In this document: in pieces, positions 53,359 through 63,119 of the stretch | Layout of the letters: each line of letters starts with the position of its first letter | How positions within the stretch are numbered: position 1 is the first letter of the stretch | Assembly (NCBI RefSeq): GCF_019774615.1 | Contig: NZ_CP081496.1 | Coordinates: 3,348,001-3,412,000, forward strand | Reading direction: 5' to 3' | Source: Streptomyces sp. BHT-5-2 | GTDB taxonomy: Bacteria > Actinomycetota > Actinomycetes > Streptomycetales > Streptomycetaceae | Length of the DNA: 64,000 bases | The notes under the pieces: generated by a model | The model's database searches: none | Seen by the model: the letters and a program-made list of their open reading frames with translations, nothing else | Told to the model about the DNA's origin: nothing | Made by a program: the position numbers and the translations under genes

Positions 53359-54160
53359 CTACTTGGTGACGAGGTTCCGCCAGAAGTCGCGCAGGCTCTC
53401 GTCGCCACCGAACAGGGAGCTGAAGATCGTGGAGTCGGCGAACAGGATGTCGCCGGCCCGCTCGCCGTCGGGGGGCGTCCACAGGAACATGTTGAACGCC
53501 GTGTTGCCGGCTTCGGTGAACGGATGCGGTCTGGAGGTGTCGATCGGATGCCTGGCCACGACGCGCACCGTGTCCGGCTCGTCCGTCGTCACGGCGTAGT
53601 GCGGCAGGTGCTGGTGGAGGTTGAAGTTGGTCACCCCTTCCAGCCATCCCTTGGCATCCAGGTGCCTGAACGCCACGAACGGGGCGATCTTGTCCTGCTC
53701 CCGCACGGCGGGCCGCAGCCCGCAGCGGTTCTCCCCCGTAGACCGAGCGCGCGCATCACGCCCCGGAGGTAGCCGGCGAAGCGCTGCTGCCGGGGAACCA
53801 GGGGATCGCCGTGGTGGTGGTACTCGATGTCCCACCACGCCAACTCGTCCGACGCCGCCACGTCGTGGTGGGGACCGAGAACCAGGCAGGCGTCCGGTCT
53901 GCCGAGGAACGCCCGCAGCGCCTCGACCTCGCCCGGCTCCGCCTCCTGGCCGGTGACCATGTGGCCCAGCCCGAAGACGAACAGGGTGTCGGTGTCGGCC
54001 AGGTCGCGTTCGTCGAGCGGGGTGCGGAAACCGGCCTGGTCGATGTCCGGTGAGCCGGGGCAGCATTCCCGCCGAGGTGGATCGTGGAGCCACTGGGCGA
54101 CGACGTCTCCACGCCCACCCGAACCGGCACCTGCCAGAAGCGCCTCACGTGGCGGACGGC
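53359..54160 (-). pseudogene. unknown protein, frameshifted once
   Basis: Two frames form one protein. The upstream frame reads DERDLADTDTLFVFGLGH, EALRAFLGRPDACLVLGPHHD and WWDIEYHHHGDPLVPRQQ up to about 53740; a one-base shift then leads to NRCGLRPAVREQDKIAPF, NFNLHQHLPHYAV and RDFWRNLVTK. The overall length of about 265 residues and His-rich LGPHHDVAA suggest an enzyme, perhaps a metal-dependent amidase or esterase, but I do not recognise the family. It lies directly upstream of the broken peroxidase, and the pair may once have been an operon. Confidence 0.6.
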
Positions 54161-54558
54161 AGCACGGCCACCGGCGCCAACGTCATCCCACGCCGGTCAC
54201 CGACAGCGACGACCGCCTTGCGGGCACCCTTGGCCGCGGCGCCGGCGGCTGGACGCGGCGCGCGCCCAGCTGTGTACCCGCCACCGCCGGAGCTATCGGC
54301 TGGATCTCAATGTTTGGACTCGGTGCCGAATGTTCCGGCTGTTGGCGGCTCAATCGTCAACGCGGTTCCGGCGCCCGCGATAAGGGGGCAATTCGCCTCT
54401 TCGGATCCAGGTACGAAGGCCGCCCGGACGGCGATGCGGCACTGGTGAGCGAACGAGATTCAGAATAGCGAAATCGACTCGGTAGTAGGCCAGTTGAGTT
54501 CTTGCCGTTGTTCTCGATCGCGCTGACAACCGTGTTGCCGCACTCGTAACTTCGCCGC
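54161..54558. other. intergenic, no gene seen
   Basis: Divergent region upstream of the amino acid oxidase; the last 110 bases are AT-richer and should contain its promoter. No clear hexamers. Confidence 0.5.
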
Positions 54559-56343
54559 GTGACTACTTCTCCACGCCCCATGGGGCGCCGTGGATTCCTG
54601 GGTTCCGCCGCCGCGCTCGGCGCCGGAGCGCTGACCGCGGGGGCAGGCTCCACCGCCGTCGCCGGACCCAGGACGGCCGGTCCGGCCGATGCCGTCAGCC
54701 ATGACCTTGCCCGCAAGGTGCTGCTGGTGGGCGACGACGGTGCAGACCTCAAGCTGCGCTATCTGAACATCCTCATCGACCACGGGCTTCCCAAGGCCGC
54801 CAAGTCCGCGAAGCCCAAGCACATTCTCGTCGTCGGCGCCGGAATCGCCGGAATGGTGTCCGCTCTGCTGCTGAAGGAGGCCGGGCACCGGGTCACCATT
54901 GTGGAGGCCAACGGCAATCGAGCCGGCGGCCGCATCAAGACCTTCAAGGGAGTGTTCTCCGACAAGTCCCTGCACGCCGAGGCGGGCGCTATGCGGCTGC
55001 CGGACTTCCACCCCATGGTGCTGGCGCTGGCCGACAAACTGCGGCTGAAACGGCGCCTGTTCTACTACGCCGACGTGGCGCCCGGCGCCCGGCCCAGCGG
55101 CAAGGTACCGCCGGTGGTCTACAAGTCGTTCAACGGCCAGTCCTGGACCAATGGCGAACCGACCTCCTTCCGTCCACCGGAAGGTACCTCGCGCACGCTC
55201 ATCCACGTCAACGGCACCCGAGTCACCCGTGGCGCCTACGCCACATCGCCCGGCACGATCAACCGAACCTTCGGCGCCTCGGCCACCAGCACCATGTCCG
55301 CCGCGCTGGACAAGGCGCTGGGTATGGTGACGGTCAACCAACAGTGCTCCATCCAGCGCCAGATCGACGCCTGGGCCAAGGTCATCCATGAATTCGACGA
55401 CTACTCCACGCACCGGTACCTGGTGGAACGCGCCGGATGGAACCTGGCGGACATCCAGGCGGCAGGCACCCTGGAGAACGTCACCTCGCGGCTGCACTAC
55501 TCGCTGATTCCCACACTGATCGACCGGTCGATCATCACGCCGTCCACCAGGTTCTGGGAGCTGGAGGGCGGCACGGCGATGCTGACGGAGGCACTGGCCG
55601 CCCGGTTGAACGGCCTCATCCACTTCAACCGGCGGATGACCAGGCTCACTCAGACCGCGGACGGGGTGCGGATCGAGACCACGGCGGAGTCGGGAACGGA
55701 GGGATCCTGCGACGGCGCGCCCGTCGAGCCCCAGCAGGTCTTCGAGGGTGACTACGCCCTCGTCACCGCGCCGTTCTCGGCGGTGCGGTTCTGCGAATTC
55801 GAGCCCGCGCTCTCGTACCCCAAGCGGCGGGCCATCGCCGAACTCCACTACGACTCGGCCACCAAGGTGCTGCTGGAGTTCAAGAACCGCTTCTGGGAAC
55901 AGGGCGAGCAGGGGTTCACCGGCGGGGGCTGCGTATCGGACACCCCCAACCGCTTCACCTATTTCCCGTCCGTGGTGGAGGGGAGCCGCGGCGGTGTCGT
56001 CCTGGCCTCCTACACCTGGTCCGACGAGGCGATGCGCTGGGATTCGCTGACGGACGGGGAGCGTTACGCCTTCGCCCTGGACAACCTTGCCCGGATGTTC
56101 GGCCCCCAGGTCCGCGAGGAGTTCACCGGCGTGGGCGCCACCCAGTCCTGGGCACGGGCCCGCTACGCACTCGGCGAAGCGGTCATCTTCACCCCGGGCC
56201 AACTGCATGAGCACCACCCGGCCACTCGCACCGTGGAGGGGCGCGTGCACTTCGCCGGGGAGCACACCAGCCTCAAACCGGCCTGGATCGAGGGGGCACT
56301 GGAAAGCGCGGTACGGGCCGGCCTGGAAATCCACCAGCGTTGA
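54559..56343 (+). CDS. secreted L-amino-acid oxidase (flavin amine oxidase)
   Basis: A 594-residue flavoprotein. The N-terminus has a Tat signal ([20 protein letters not shown] with cleavage near AVAGP), so it is exported folded with FAD. The dinucleotide-binding motif is [19 protein letters not shown], followed by [13 protein letters not shown]; the C-terminal FAD part is [20 protein letters not shown], typical of L-amino-acid oxidases. It would oxidise amino acids to keto acids, ammonia and hydrogen peroxide. GTG 54559 is the start. It is alone, and its direct neighbour downstream is a half-tRNA fossil. Confidence 0.93.
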   Translation: MTTSPRPMGRRGFLGSAAALGAGALTAGAGSTAVAGPRTAGPADAVSHDLARKVLLVGDDGADLKLRYLNILIDHGLPKAAKSAKPKHILVVGAGIAGMVSALLLKEAGHRVTIVEANGNRAGGRIKTFKGVFSDKSLHAEAGAMRLPDFHPMVLALADKLRLKRRLFYYADVAPGARPSGKVPPVVYKSFNGQSWTNGEPTSFRPPEGTSRTLIHVNGTRVTRGAYATSPGTINRTFGASATSTMSAALDKALGMVTVNQQCSIQRQIDAWAKVIHEFDDYSTHRYLVERAGWNLADIQAAGTLENVTSRLHYSLIPTLIDRSIITPSTRFWELEGGTAMLTEALAARLNGLIHFNRRMTRLTQTADGVRIETTAESGTEGSCDGAPVEPQQVFEGDYALVTAPFSAVRFCEFEPALSYPKRRAIAELHYDSATKVLLEFKNRFWEQGEQGFTGGGCVSDTPNRFTYFPSVVEGSRGGVVLASYTWSDEAMRWDSLTDGERYAFALDNLARMFGPQVREEFTGVGATQSWARARYALGEAVIFTPGQLHEHHPATRTVEGRVHFAGEHTSLKPAWIEGALESAVRAGLEIHQR

Positions 56344-56371
56344 ACCGCGCAACGCACCGCGGGTGACGGGC

Positions 56372-56405
56372 GCGCCACCAGGGACTCGAACCCCGGACCC
56401 GTTGA
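56372..56405 (-). other. 3' half of a tRNA (Lys-like), candidate old attachment site
   Basis: On the minus strand these 34 bases read as the end of a tRNA: anticodon-arm 3' side (ATCAACGGGTC), then the T arm CCGGGGTTCGAGTCCC and acceptor strand TGGTGGCGC. It closely resembles the 3' half of Streptomyces tRNA-Lys(CTT) as I remember it. No 5' half is present, so it cannot be a gene. Integrative elements leave such 3' tRNA ends as att sites, and recombinase and IS debris surrounds it. Confidence 0.65.
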
Positions 56406-56523
56406 TCGACCCGGCACTTCCGTGACGGTCTGTCGGTTTCTCGGCAGGCCGTTGCGGCTGTCCAGGCTGGGGGTGAGCGCGGCAGCGGCCCCACTGTCGC
56501 GTCGGGTGGGCACCGCCGTGGCG
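56406..56523. other. short intergenic region
   Basis: About 120 bases between the tRNA fossil and a broken gene; nothing is recognised. Confidence 0.4.
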
Positions 56524-56880
56524 TCATGAGGCAGCTCCGCCTGTCACGGGAGGAGGTTGTGGACCAATCCGGCGGCGCGTCGGGGGCGGGCACGAGAGCA
56601 CTTCAAGCAGAGGCCGGTTGGGCCTGATCCGCTTAGCTGCTCGCTCCAGGGCCGCCTGGTGCTTGGCTTCGCTCTCCTCCCGGCGCTCTATGGGCTCGGG
56701 GAGGAATTCGCCTTGCGACCAGGCGTAGTTGCGCCCCTTCATGGCGGTGTGACGGTATCGGGCCTTCTCTTCATACTCGGCCCGCTCGTACAACTCGGGG
56801 TGACGGTCCTTGAGGCCGACCCATTCGTGCTTCCGCTGGAAGAAGCAGAAGTAGTTGCCGCCTTGCTTCGGAGTCTCCAA
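56524..56880 (-). pseudogene. PAPS-reductase-like protein, C-terminal part
   Basis: The last 120 residues are readable: NYFCFFQRKHEWVGLKDRHP, YERAEYEEKARYR, MKGRNYAWSQGEFLPE and RPNRPLLEVLS. The FCF..RKHEWV block and the following Trp-rich segment are like the ends of actinobacterial PAPS-reductase-type adenine nucleotide alpha hydrolases carried on phages and integrative elements. The N-terminal ATP-binding part was removed when IS5-type sequence joined at about 56880. Confidence 0.5.
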
Positions 56881-56884
56881 GTCC

Positions 56885-57499
56885 ACCGCCCACCGTCGAT
56901 TTCTGATCTGGTCCAGGGCCGGAGTGTGGGGCCGCCTGCACGAGGCGGTCCTCCATCGGCTCGACGACGCCGGCTTGATCGACGTGACTCGTGTGGTGCT
57001 GGATTCCGCCCACGTCAGGGCTAAAAAAAGGGGCGAACACACAGGTCCGAGCCCCGTGGACCGGGGCAAACCGGGTTCCAAGATGCACGTCCTGTCGGAC
57101 GCGAACGGACTGCCCCTTCTCGTCGGTGTCACCGCCGCCAACGTCCACGGCAGCGAAGGGCTGAAGCCGATGGTCGCCGGTCACCAAACGAGACACGACC
57201 CCCACCGCGGCCGGTATTTCAAGCCCCAACGCCTGCACGCAGACAAGGCTTACGACACCCCTCACCTGCGGAAGTCGCTTCGCGGCAAGCGCATCGGTGT
57301 CCGCATCGCACGTAAGGGCATCGAGTCCAGTGAACGATTGGGACGGCGTCGTCGGGTGATCGAACGCACCATCTCCTGGCTGACCGGCTACCGCAGACTC
57401 AGCCCTCGCTACGAACGCGATCCCCGCAACTACCTTGCCTTTCTCGGACTCGCTGCAGCCCTCTGCTGCTACAAACGCCTGATCCGCCTCACCACGTAG
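56885..57499 (+). pseudogene. IS5-family transposase, N-terminus missing
   Basis: The frame encodes about 205 residues of an IS5-type DDE transposase: FGVSKSTAHRRFLIWSRAGV, the first Asp in VVLDSAHVR, LHADKAYDTPHLR (second Asp) and RRRVIERTISWLTGYRR (Glu). The usual N-terminal 70 residues are gone. The right end, ggacacggtc, directly abuts the cvnC stop codon, so this insertion or a deletion next to it replaced what should be cvnD. Confidence 0.8.
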
Positions 57500-57507
57500 G
57501 ACACGGT

Positions 57508-58125
57508 CTAAAGCCGACGCAGTCCGCTGAGCACCCGCTCCATCAGCACGCAATCCGGGGTGGGGTCGCCGTTGGTGGTGGCGGTCTGGTGCACGGTGAT
57601 CAGTCCACACTCCGCCATGTCACCGAGCAGGACTTTGGCCACCCCGAGGGGGATCGTGAGCAGCGCGGCCACCTCGGCCACCGACACCGGCTGTCCGCAC
57701 AGCCCGATCACCGCGCGGTACTCGGTCTGCGCGATGGCGGTGGAGCGGTGACCCAGCTCGGTGGCCGTCACCAGGGTCTCGATCTCGAAGTGGTGGTTCG
57801 ACCTGGTCCGGCCGCCCGTCCAGGTGTAGGCGCGGACGATCGAGGCCGCGTACTGGTCGGTGTCCTGGTGCTGGTACTCGGGCGTCCAGGCGCTGAGCGG
57901 GTCGGCGGGCGGGGCGGCCTCCGGGGAGCCCGGCGACGGATGCGTCGGCGGGCGGTCCGCCTCCTGGGGCGGTGCGGCCTCGGGTCGGTCGCCGGGCTCG
58001 GAGCGTTTCCGCCTGCGTCGTGCGTTGCCCCAGCTGAACGCGTTGAGCACGTCGGCGAACGTCTGGTCGTCCTCCGGCCCCTGATCCTCCCCAGGGGTTC
58101 CGAAGGGGCCCCCACCAGTGCTCAT
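57508..58125 (-). CDS. cvnC: conservon protein CvnC (DUF742)
   Basis: A 205-residue protein: a Pro/Glu-rich N-terminal extension of about 90 residues and a DUF742 winged-helix domain (SIVRAYTWTGGRTRSN, then VAEVAALLTIPLGVAKVLLGDM) ending in LMERVLSGLRRL. In Streptomyces conservons it is the third gene and acts with CvnB and the GTPase CvnD downstream of the CvnA sensor. Here the stop codon lies at the boundary of IS sequence and no CvnD follows. The N-terminal extension is longer than in common CvnC proteins. Confidence 0.92.
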   Translation of the reverse strand: MSTGGGPFGTPGEDQGPEDDQTFADVLNAFSWGNARRRRKRSEPGDRPEAAPPQEADRPPTHPSPGSPEAAPPADPLSAWTPEYQHQDTDQYAASIVRAYTWTGGRTRSNHHFEIETLVTATELGHRSTAIAQTEYRAVIGLCGQPVSVAEVAALLTIPLGVAKVLLGDMAECGLITVHQTATTNGDPTPDCVLMERVLSGLRRL

Positions 58126-58132
58126 GGTCTCC

Positions 58133-58576
58133 CTATCCGGGCTGCTGAGCGGCGGCCTGGTTCAGTTCGTACAACTCGGCGCGTAGTTCCGGGGTCAGGA
58201 TCTCGCCCACCTGGTCGACGAGTACGGTCATCTCGTAGGCGATCTGGCCGATCTCGCAGTCCGGCGCCGCCAGCACCGCGAGGCACGAGCCGTCTTTGAT
58301 CAACATGAGGAGCATGATCCCGTTTTTCATCTGGACGACGGTCCGACGTACGTCACCGGCCTCGAAACAGCCGGCGGCGCCCTGGATCAGGCTGACGGCG
58401 CCTGCGGCGATCGCGGCGAGCTGCCGGGCATGGGCGTCCGGCATCCGGTTCGACGCGGTCAGCATCAACCCGTCGACCGAGACCACCACGGCGTGTGCCA
58501 CGTTGGGCACGCGCTCGGTGAAGTTGGTGACCAACCATCCGAACTGGCTCACCTGCCGGAGCTGGGGTGCGGTCAT
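58133..58576 (-). CDS. cvnB: conservon protein CvnB (roadblock/LC7)
   Basis: A 147-residue roadblock/LC7 protein, starting MTAPQLRQVSQFGWLV with AGGAGAA upstream. The typical block is VPNVAHAVVVSVDGLML, RMPDAHARQLAAIAAGAVSL and IMLLMLIKDGSCLAVLA. Roadblock proteins bind small GTPases such as CvnD and form dimers. It is 38 bases after cvnA and 7 bases before cvnC, in one operon. Confidence 0.95.
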   Translation of the reverse strand: MTAPQLRQVSQFGWLVTNFTERVPNVAHAVVVSVDGLMLTASNRMPDAHARQLAAIAAGAVSLIQGAAGCFEAGDVRRTVVQMKNGIMLLMLIKDGSCLAVLAAPDCEIGQIAYEMTVLVDQVGEILTPELRAELYELNQAAAQQPG

Positions 58577-58614
58577 GGGATCGTTCTCCTGCCGGACTCG
58601 TCGGGGTGCTGGTG

Positions 58615-61485
58615 TCACGTCTCATCGGGGCGAGCCTGACGGATTCCTGCCTGGTAGCTGTCGAGGAATCCGCGGGTCCGGCCGGCGTCCTGACTTACCC
58701 GCACGTCATCGCGCACAGGTACGTCGCCGACGCCACCGGCGCGCGGTACGGCCAGCCCCGCTGCCAGATTCGCGCGCGGCACCCGCTTGGGCAGTCCGAC
58801 CCGCGTGTGGTCTGCTGCCTCCGCGGCACCCGCCGGCTCGGCCGCGGGCGATCGGCGCGGCGCGGCGGGTTCGGAGGGGCCTGCGGTGGGCTGTGGTTGC
58901 GGGAGGTCCACGGGCTGTGCCGCGGGCGGGCGGGCCGACCCGGCCGCGAACCAGGAGAATCCGTCGGTGTCTTGTGACGCCGCCGGGCCGCCCGCGTTCG
59001 CGGCGGGCTGTGCGGGTGCGCGTGCGATGTCCTGAGGGCCGGCCCCGGGCCGCTCCGGCGCGGCAGGCCGGAACCAGGAGGTGGCGGCGGCGCGTGGGTC
59101 TGCGGTTCCGGACGGCGTCGGAGGCACCGGCCGGTGCACGGCGTCCTGGAGGGGGTGGCCGTTCACCGGTGTCCCGTTCACCAGTGTCCCGTTCGCGGGG
59201 CCGCTGTCGGTGACGTCGGGCGCGTCCGGGGTGACGTCCGGCACGTCCTCGGTGACGGGTGGTGTGGGCGGGCATGGCGCGGACGGGGTCGCGAACGAAC
59301 CGGTGTCGGCCAGGCGGTCCGGCTCGGCGGCGTCGGGATTGGGCCCGGAGGTCGGGGCGGAGTCGTCGACGCGGGCTGTGGCGACAACCCGGCCATCGCC
59401 CCGGCGGGGCAACGGGGGTGCGGTGACCGTATCGGTCGCCCGGAGTGCCGCCACCCGGGAGGCGGACTTGGTGTCCGGCGTGCTCAGCGGCGTTCCCGCT
59501 TGGCCCGCGGTGCTTGAGGGCTCATCCTTCACCAGTCCGGCCGGTACGAGCACCAAGGCCCGTAGACCGCTGCCCTTCTGGTCCATCGTCAGCTTCACGC
59601 CGATGCCGTGCCGGGTCGCCAGCCGGCCGACCACGAACAGGCCCATCTGCCGTGAGGTGGGCACGTCCGCAGAAGAGCCCACTGCCACCCGCCGGTTGGC
59701 CTCGGCCAGTTCGGCGTCGTTCATCCCGATGCCCTGGTCGAGGATGTCGATCAGCGCCGAACCGTCGCGCCGCCGGCTGCTGCCGATGACCACCTCGGTG
59801 TCCGGCGGGGAGAAGCTGGTGGCGTTGTCCATCAGCTCGGCGACCAGTCGCGCCAGGTCACCGGCCGCGTACCCGATCACCTCCAGGGGCGCCGGTAGTT
59901 GCACCACGACGCGCTGATAGTGCTCGATCTCGGAAACCGCGGCCCGCAGCACGTTGCCCAGCGGTACGAGCTGATCGAAGCGGCGGGCCAGCTCGCTGCC
60001 GGAGAGCACCAACAGGTTCTCGTTGTTGCGGCGCATCCGGGTCGCGAGGTGGTCGAGCTTGAACAGGTTGGCCAGCTGATCGGGGTCCTCCTCATGCCGT
60101 TCCAGCTGCTCCATCAGCCGCAACTGACGCTCCACCAGGCTCTGGCTGCGCCGGGAAAGGTTGACCAGGGTGTTCCGGAGATCGCTGCGCAGCGTGGCCT
60201 GCTCCACCGCCAGCCGCACGGCCTGGCCGTGTACTGCCTCGAATGCCCGCGCGAGCTCCCCGAACTCCTCGGTGGTGTGCACCGGCACCGACTCGACCAC
60301 CGCGTTCGGTGTACGGCCCTCGCGGATGTTCGCGACCGCGGCCGGCAGCCGGTGTTCGGCCACATCCAAGGCGGTCGAGCGGAGGACGACCAGCGACCGC
60401 AGCAGGTAGCGGCCGATCAGCACACCGATGCCCACCGCGAGCAGCAGCACCGTCAGCAGGATCACGGACGCCGCCCCCGCCCGGTCGCTGGTTTGGTCCT
60501 GCAACCTGGCGGAGACCGTACGCAGGTCGTGGGCGAGCCGGAGCTGCGCCTTGTCCATCAGCTCGCCGGTTCGCTCGGAGCTGACCTTCCAGTCCTTGAC
60601 CGGGATCTGCCACGAAGTGCCCCGCCCCGGGCCGTCGGACGCCTCCGGCTCGGACAGCGCGGCTTTCACCAGTTGGGCGCGCCGCTTGACGTCCGCACCG
60701 GTCACGGTTTCCTCGTAGGACTTCTCCTCCGCGGGGGTGGCCAAGGCCCGGAAGTCAGCGAGCTTGTCCCGCATCCTGGTGTCGGAGTCCTGTAGTGCCC
60801 GGCTGAGCTCCCGGTCCTCCATGCTGCCGCGCCTGGCCGCCTCCAGGAGGAGGACGTGCTGGAGGCTGATCTGCTCCTGGGCCACCTCCAGGTCGTACGA
60901 CGCGGTGGCCGGCCGGGAGAGCTGGGGGTCGCCGAACTGGTTGACCAGGGCCTGGTCCAGATCCAGTGCACTCTTGATGACCGCGTTGTACTGCTCCGTG
61001 GCGCTCCAGACTGCGACCCTTCCCGAGTTCACCTGGCCGCGCAGCGCAGGCAACCGTCGCAGGAACGTGCCCGCCTCGTCGTACCGGGTCTTGGAGACCT
61101 GGTCGAGGTGGCAGTACTTGCCGGCCGTGCGCCTGACGGTCGCTCCGGCGTGATCGACGTCCAGCGCCTGCCGCCGGAGCGCGGCCCGGTCGAGGGGCGT
61201 GCGGTCGCCCAGGTTCTCGGCGGACAGGGTCCGCTCCTGCCGCAGCCCTCCGATCAACGTCGTCAGATCACCTCGCAGTTCGACCAGCTGCTGGATGTCC
61301 GCGTATTCCTCCGCGCTGGCGACCTCGTGCTGGATCTGCACCACTGACGAGGCGACGCCGAGCAGTGCCGGCACCGTCAGGACGGCGGCCAGCTTGACGG
61401 GCAGCCGCCAGTTCCGCCACTGCACGACAGCGGACCACCTCGGCACCCGGCGCACCCGCGGATACGCATGCCTTGCCGGGGTCAC
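58615..61485 (-). CDS. cvnA: conservon sensor histidine kinase-like protein CvnA
   Basis: A 956-residue membrane protein. TM1 (about 31-50), an extracellular nitrate-sensor-like (NIT) helical domain (about 60-320), TM2 (about 342-365, VILLTVLLLAVGIGVLIG), HAMP, a conserved central region (NLFKLDHLATRMRRNNENLL) and a HATPase domain with N box ELMDNATSFS, DQGIGMNDAEL and RQMGLFVVGRLATRHG. The C-terminal 300 residues are a long Pro/Thr/Gly-rich tail. It lacks a standard dimerisation His box, as is usual for CvnA. GTG 61485 is the start. It should signal via CvnB and CvnC to the GTPase, which is missing here. Confidence 0.93.
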   Translation of the reverse strand: MTPARHAYPRVRRVPRWSAVVQWRNWRLPVKLAAVLTVPALLGVASSVVQIQHEVASAEEYADIQQLVELRGDLTTLIGGLRQERTLSAENLGDRTPLDRAALRRQALDVDHAGATVRRTAGKYCHLDQVSKTRYDEAGTFLRRLPALRGQVNSGRVAVWSATEQYNAVIKSALDLDQALVNQFGDPQLSRPATASYDLEVAQEQISLQHVLLLEAARRGSMEDRELSRALQDSDTRMRDKLADFRALATPAEEKSYEETVTGADVKRRAQLVKAALSEPEASDGPGRGTSWQIPVKDWKVSSERTGELMDKAQLRLAHDLRTVSARLQDQTSDRAGAASVILLTVLLLAVGIGVLIGRYLLRSLVVLRSTALDVAEHRLPAAVANIREGRTPNAVVESVPVHTTEEFGELARAFEAVHGQAVRLAVEQATLRSDLRNTLVNLSRRSQSLVERQLRLMEQLERHEEDPDQLANLFKLDHLATRMRRNNENLLVLSGSELARRFDQLVPLGNVLRAAVSEIEHYQRVVVQLPAPLEVIGYAAGDLARLVAELMDNATSFSPPDTEVVIGSSRRRDGSALIDILDQGIGMNDAELAEANRRVAVGSSADVPTSRQMGLFVVGRLATRHGIGVKLTMDQKGSGLRALVLVPAGLVKDEPSSTAGQAGTPLSTPDTKSASRVAALRATDTVTAPPLPRRGDGRVVATARVDDSAPTSGPNPDAAEPDRLADTGSFATPSAPCPPTPPVTEDVPDVTPDAPDVTDSGPANGTLVNGTPVNGHPLQDAVHRPVPPTPSGTADPRAAATSWFRPAAPERPGAGPQDIARAPAQPAANAGGPAASQDTDGFSWFAAGSARPPAAQPVDLPQPQPTAGPSEPAAPRRSPAAEPAGAAEAADHTRVGLPKRVPRANLAAGLAVPRAGGVGDVPVRDDVRVSQDAGRTRGFLDSYQAGIRQARPDET

Positions 61486-61751
61486 GAGAGGCGTCCCCCG
61501 CCCCTGGACTGGTGGCCTCGCACCGACCGTTCACGAGGTGGTGCCAGGATGCGGACGTGCCCTGGAAGGGAAGCTTCGTCCGTTCCAGGACACGTCTCGA
61601 CGAGGTCCGCAGGACCGAGCCCACCACGCACTTTTTTGCATCCCCACTTCAGTTCACGAACAACTGACGTACCATCAGGGCCGATCCGTACCTGTACCGC
61701 CGCTACGCGCCTTCGTTCGATCCTGGTTCAGTCATCACCTTCACCGCGTCC
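61486..61751. other. intergenic region upstream of the conservon
   Basis: About 265 bases with AT-richer patches around 61630-61690, the probable location of the conservon promoter. No clear terminator for the upstream MFS gene is seen. Confidence 0.45.
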
Positions 61752-63119
61752 CTATGCGTTCTCGGCCGGGACGGGGTCGGATGCACTGCGGACCGCCGTC
61801 TCGGGTTCGTGGAACTTCGGATTCACCGCACGCACCAGCTCGTTGGCCACGAATCCGACGGCGAGCAGCGCGATCATGATGGAGAACGAGAAGGTGTACA
61901 TGCTCGGCCCGGTGTGCCCGGCCTGCTGCCTCATGTCCGCGATGGCGTCCACGATGGCCGGCCCCGCGACTCCGGCGACGGACCAGGCGGTCAGCAACCG
62001 GCCGTGGATCGCGCCGACCTGGTAGCCGCCGAAAAGGTCTTTCAAGTAGGCGGGGACGGTGGCGAATCCACCGCCGTAGAAGGACAGGATCACCATGGCG
62101 GCTCCGATGAACAGCGTCACGCTGCTGTTCTTGCCGAGCAGCAGCGTCAGGTACAGCAGAGCGCCGATGCCCAGGTACAGCCGATAGACGTTCTTGCGGC
62201 CGATCACGTCGGAGACCGACGACCACAGGATCCGGCCGGTCATGTTGGCCAGGGACAACAGCGCGACGAAGCCGGCGGCGGCTGTCACGCTGACCGGGCT
62301 CGGCGTGCCCCGGAAGAAGTCCTGGATCATCGGCGCGGCCTTCTGAAGGATTCCGATCCCGGCAGTGACGTTCATGCACAGCACGACCCACAGCAACCAG
62401 AACTGCGGTGTGCGCACCGCATTCCTCGCGGATACGTTCGCGGTCGTCACGAGCCGCTTCCCGGCGTCCTCGGCGGGCCGCCAGCCGGCCGGCCGCCAAC
62501 CCGAGGGCGGCACGCGCACGAGCAGCACGCCAAGCGTCATGAGGGCGGCGTAGGTCACGCCGTGCACGAGGAAGGTCTTCGCGATCCCACCCGTGTCGCT
62601 GCCGAAGGCGGAGAGCATCTGCGTCGACCAGGGAGAGGCGATCAGTGCGCCACCGCCGAAGCCCATGATCGCGGTGCCGGTGGCCATGCCCGGCCGGTCG
62701 GGGAACCACTTCATCAGGGTGGACACCGGCGAGATGTAGCCGATGCCCAGGCCGATCCCGCCGACGAAGCCGTAGCCGAAGACCACCAGCCAGTAGGAGC
62801 GGGTGGCGACGCCGAGTGCGGCGATCAGGAACCCGGTGGAGAAGGCCACCAACGAGACGAGCATGGCCCATCGCGGACCCCTGCTCTCGACGAGGGTGCC
62901 GCCGAAGGCCGCGGAGAGCCCCAGTACGAGAATGCCGACCTGGAACGGCAATGCGCTGGCCGCCCCCGAGATATGCAGCGCGTTCTCCAGGGGTAATTTG
63001 AAAACGCTCCAGGCATACACCTGACCTATCGACAGGTGGATCGCCAGCGCAGCCGGGGGCACCAGCCAACGACTCCATCCTGGTCGCGCGACGATGCGGG
63101 AATGCTCAAGGAGTCGCAC
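61752..63119 (-). CDS. MFS transporter, oxalate/formate antiporter (OFA) family
   Basis: A 455-residue, 12-TM transporter. The start is set at GTG 63119 because GGGAGG lies upstream and the family start MRLLEHSR..PGWSRW follows. OFA-type features include HLSIGQVYAWSVFKLPLE in TM1, GGIGLGIGYISPVSTLMKWFPDR in the TM4/5 region and GRILWSSVSDVIGRKNVY, the second motif A. Family members exchange small carboxylates, such as oxalate for formate. It lies divergent from a DUF485 gene, and a carboxylate theme would fit both. Confidence 0.93.
   Translation of the reverse strand: MRLLEHSRIVARPGWSRWLVPPAALAIHLSIGQVYAWSVFKLPLENALHISGAASALPFQVGILVLGLSAAFGGTLVESRGPRWAMLVSLVAFSTGFLIAALGVATRSYWLVVFGYGFVGGIGLGIGYISPVSTLMKWFPDRPGMATGTAIMGFGGGALIASPWSTQMLSAFGSDTGGIAKTFLVHGVTYAALMTLGVLLVRVPPSGWRPAGWRPAEDAGKRLVTTANVSARNAVRTPQFWLLWVVLCMNVTAGIGILQKAAPMIQDFFRGTPSPVSVTAAAGFVALLSLANMTGRILWSSVSDVIGRKNVYRLYLGIGALLYLTLLLGKNSSVTLFIGAAMVILSFYGGGFATVPAYLKDLFGGYQVGAIHGRLLTAWSVAGVAGPAIVDAIADMRQQAGHTGPSMYTFSFSIMIALLAVGFVANELVRAVNPKFHEPETAVRSASDPVPAENA

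Noticed and set aside
56372..56405. A functional tRNA gene.
   Set aside because: Only the 3' half is present; there is no D arm or anticodon stem 5' side.
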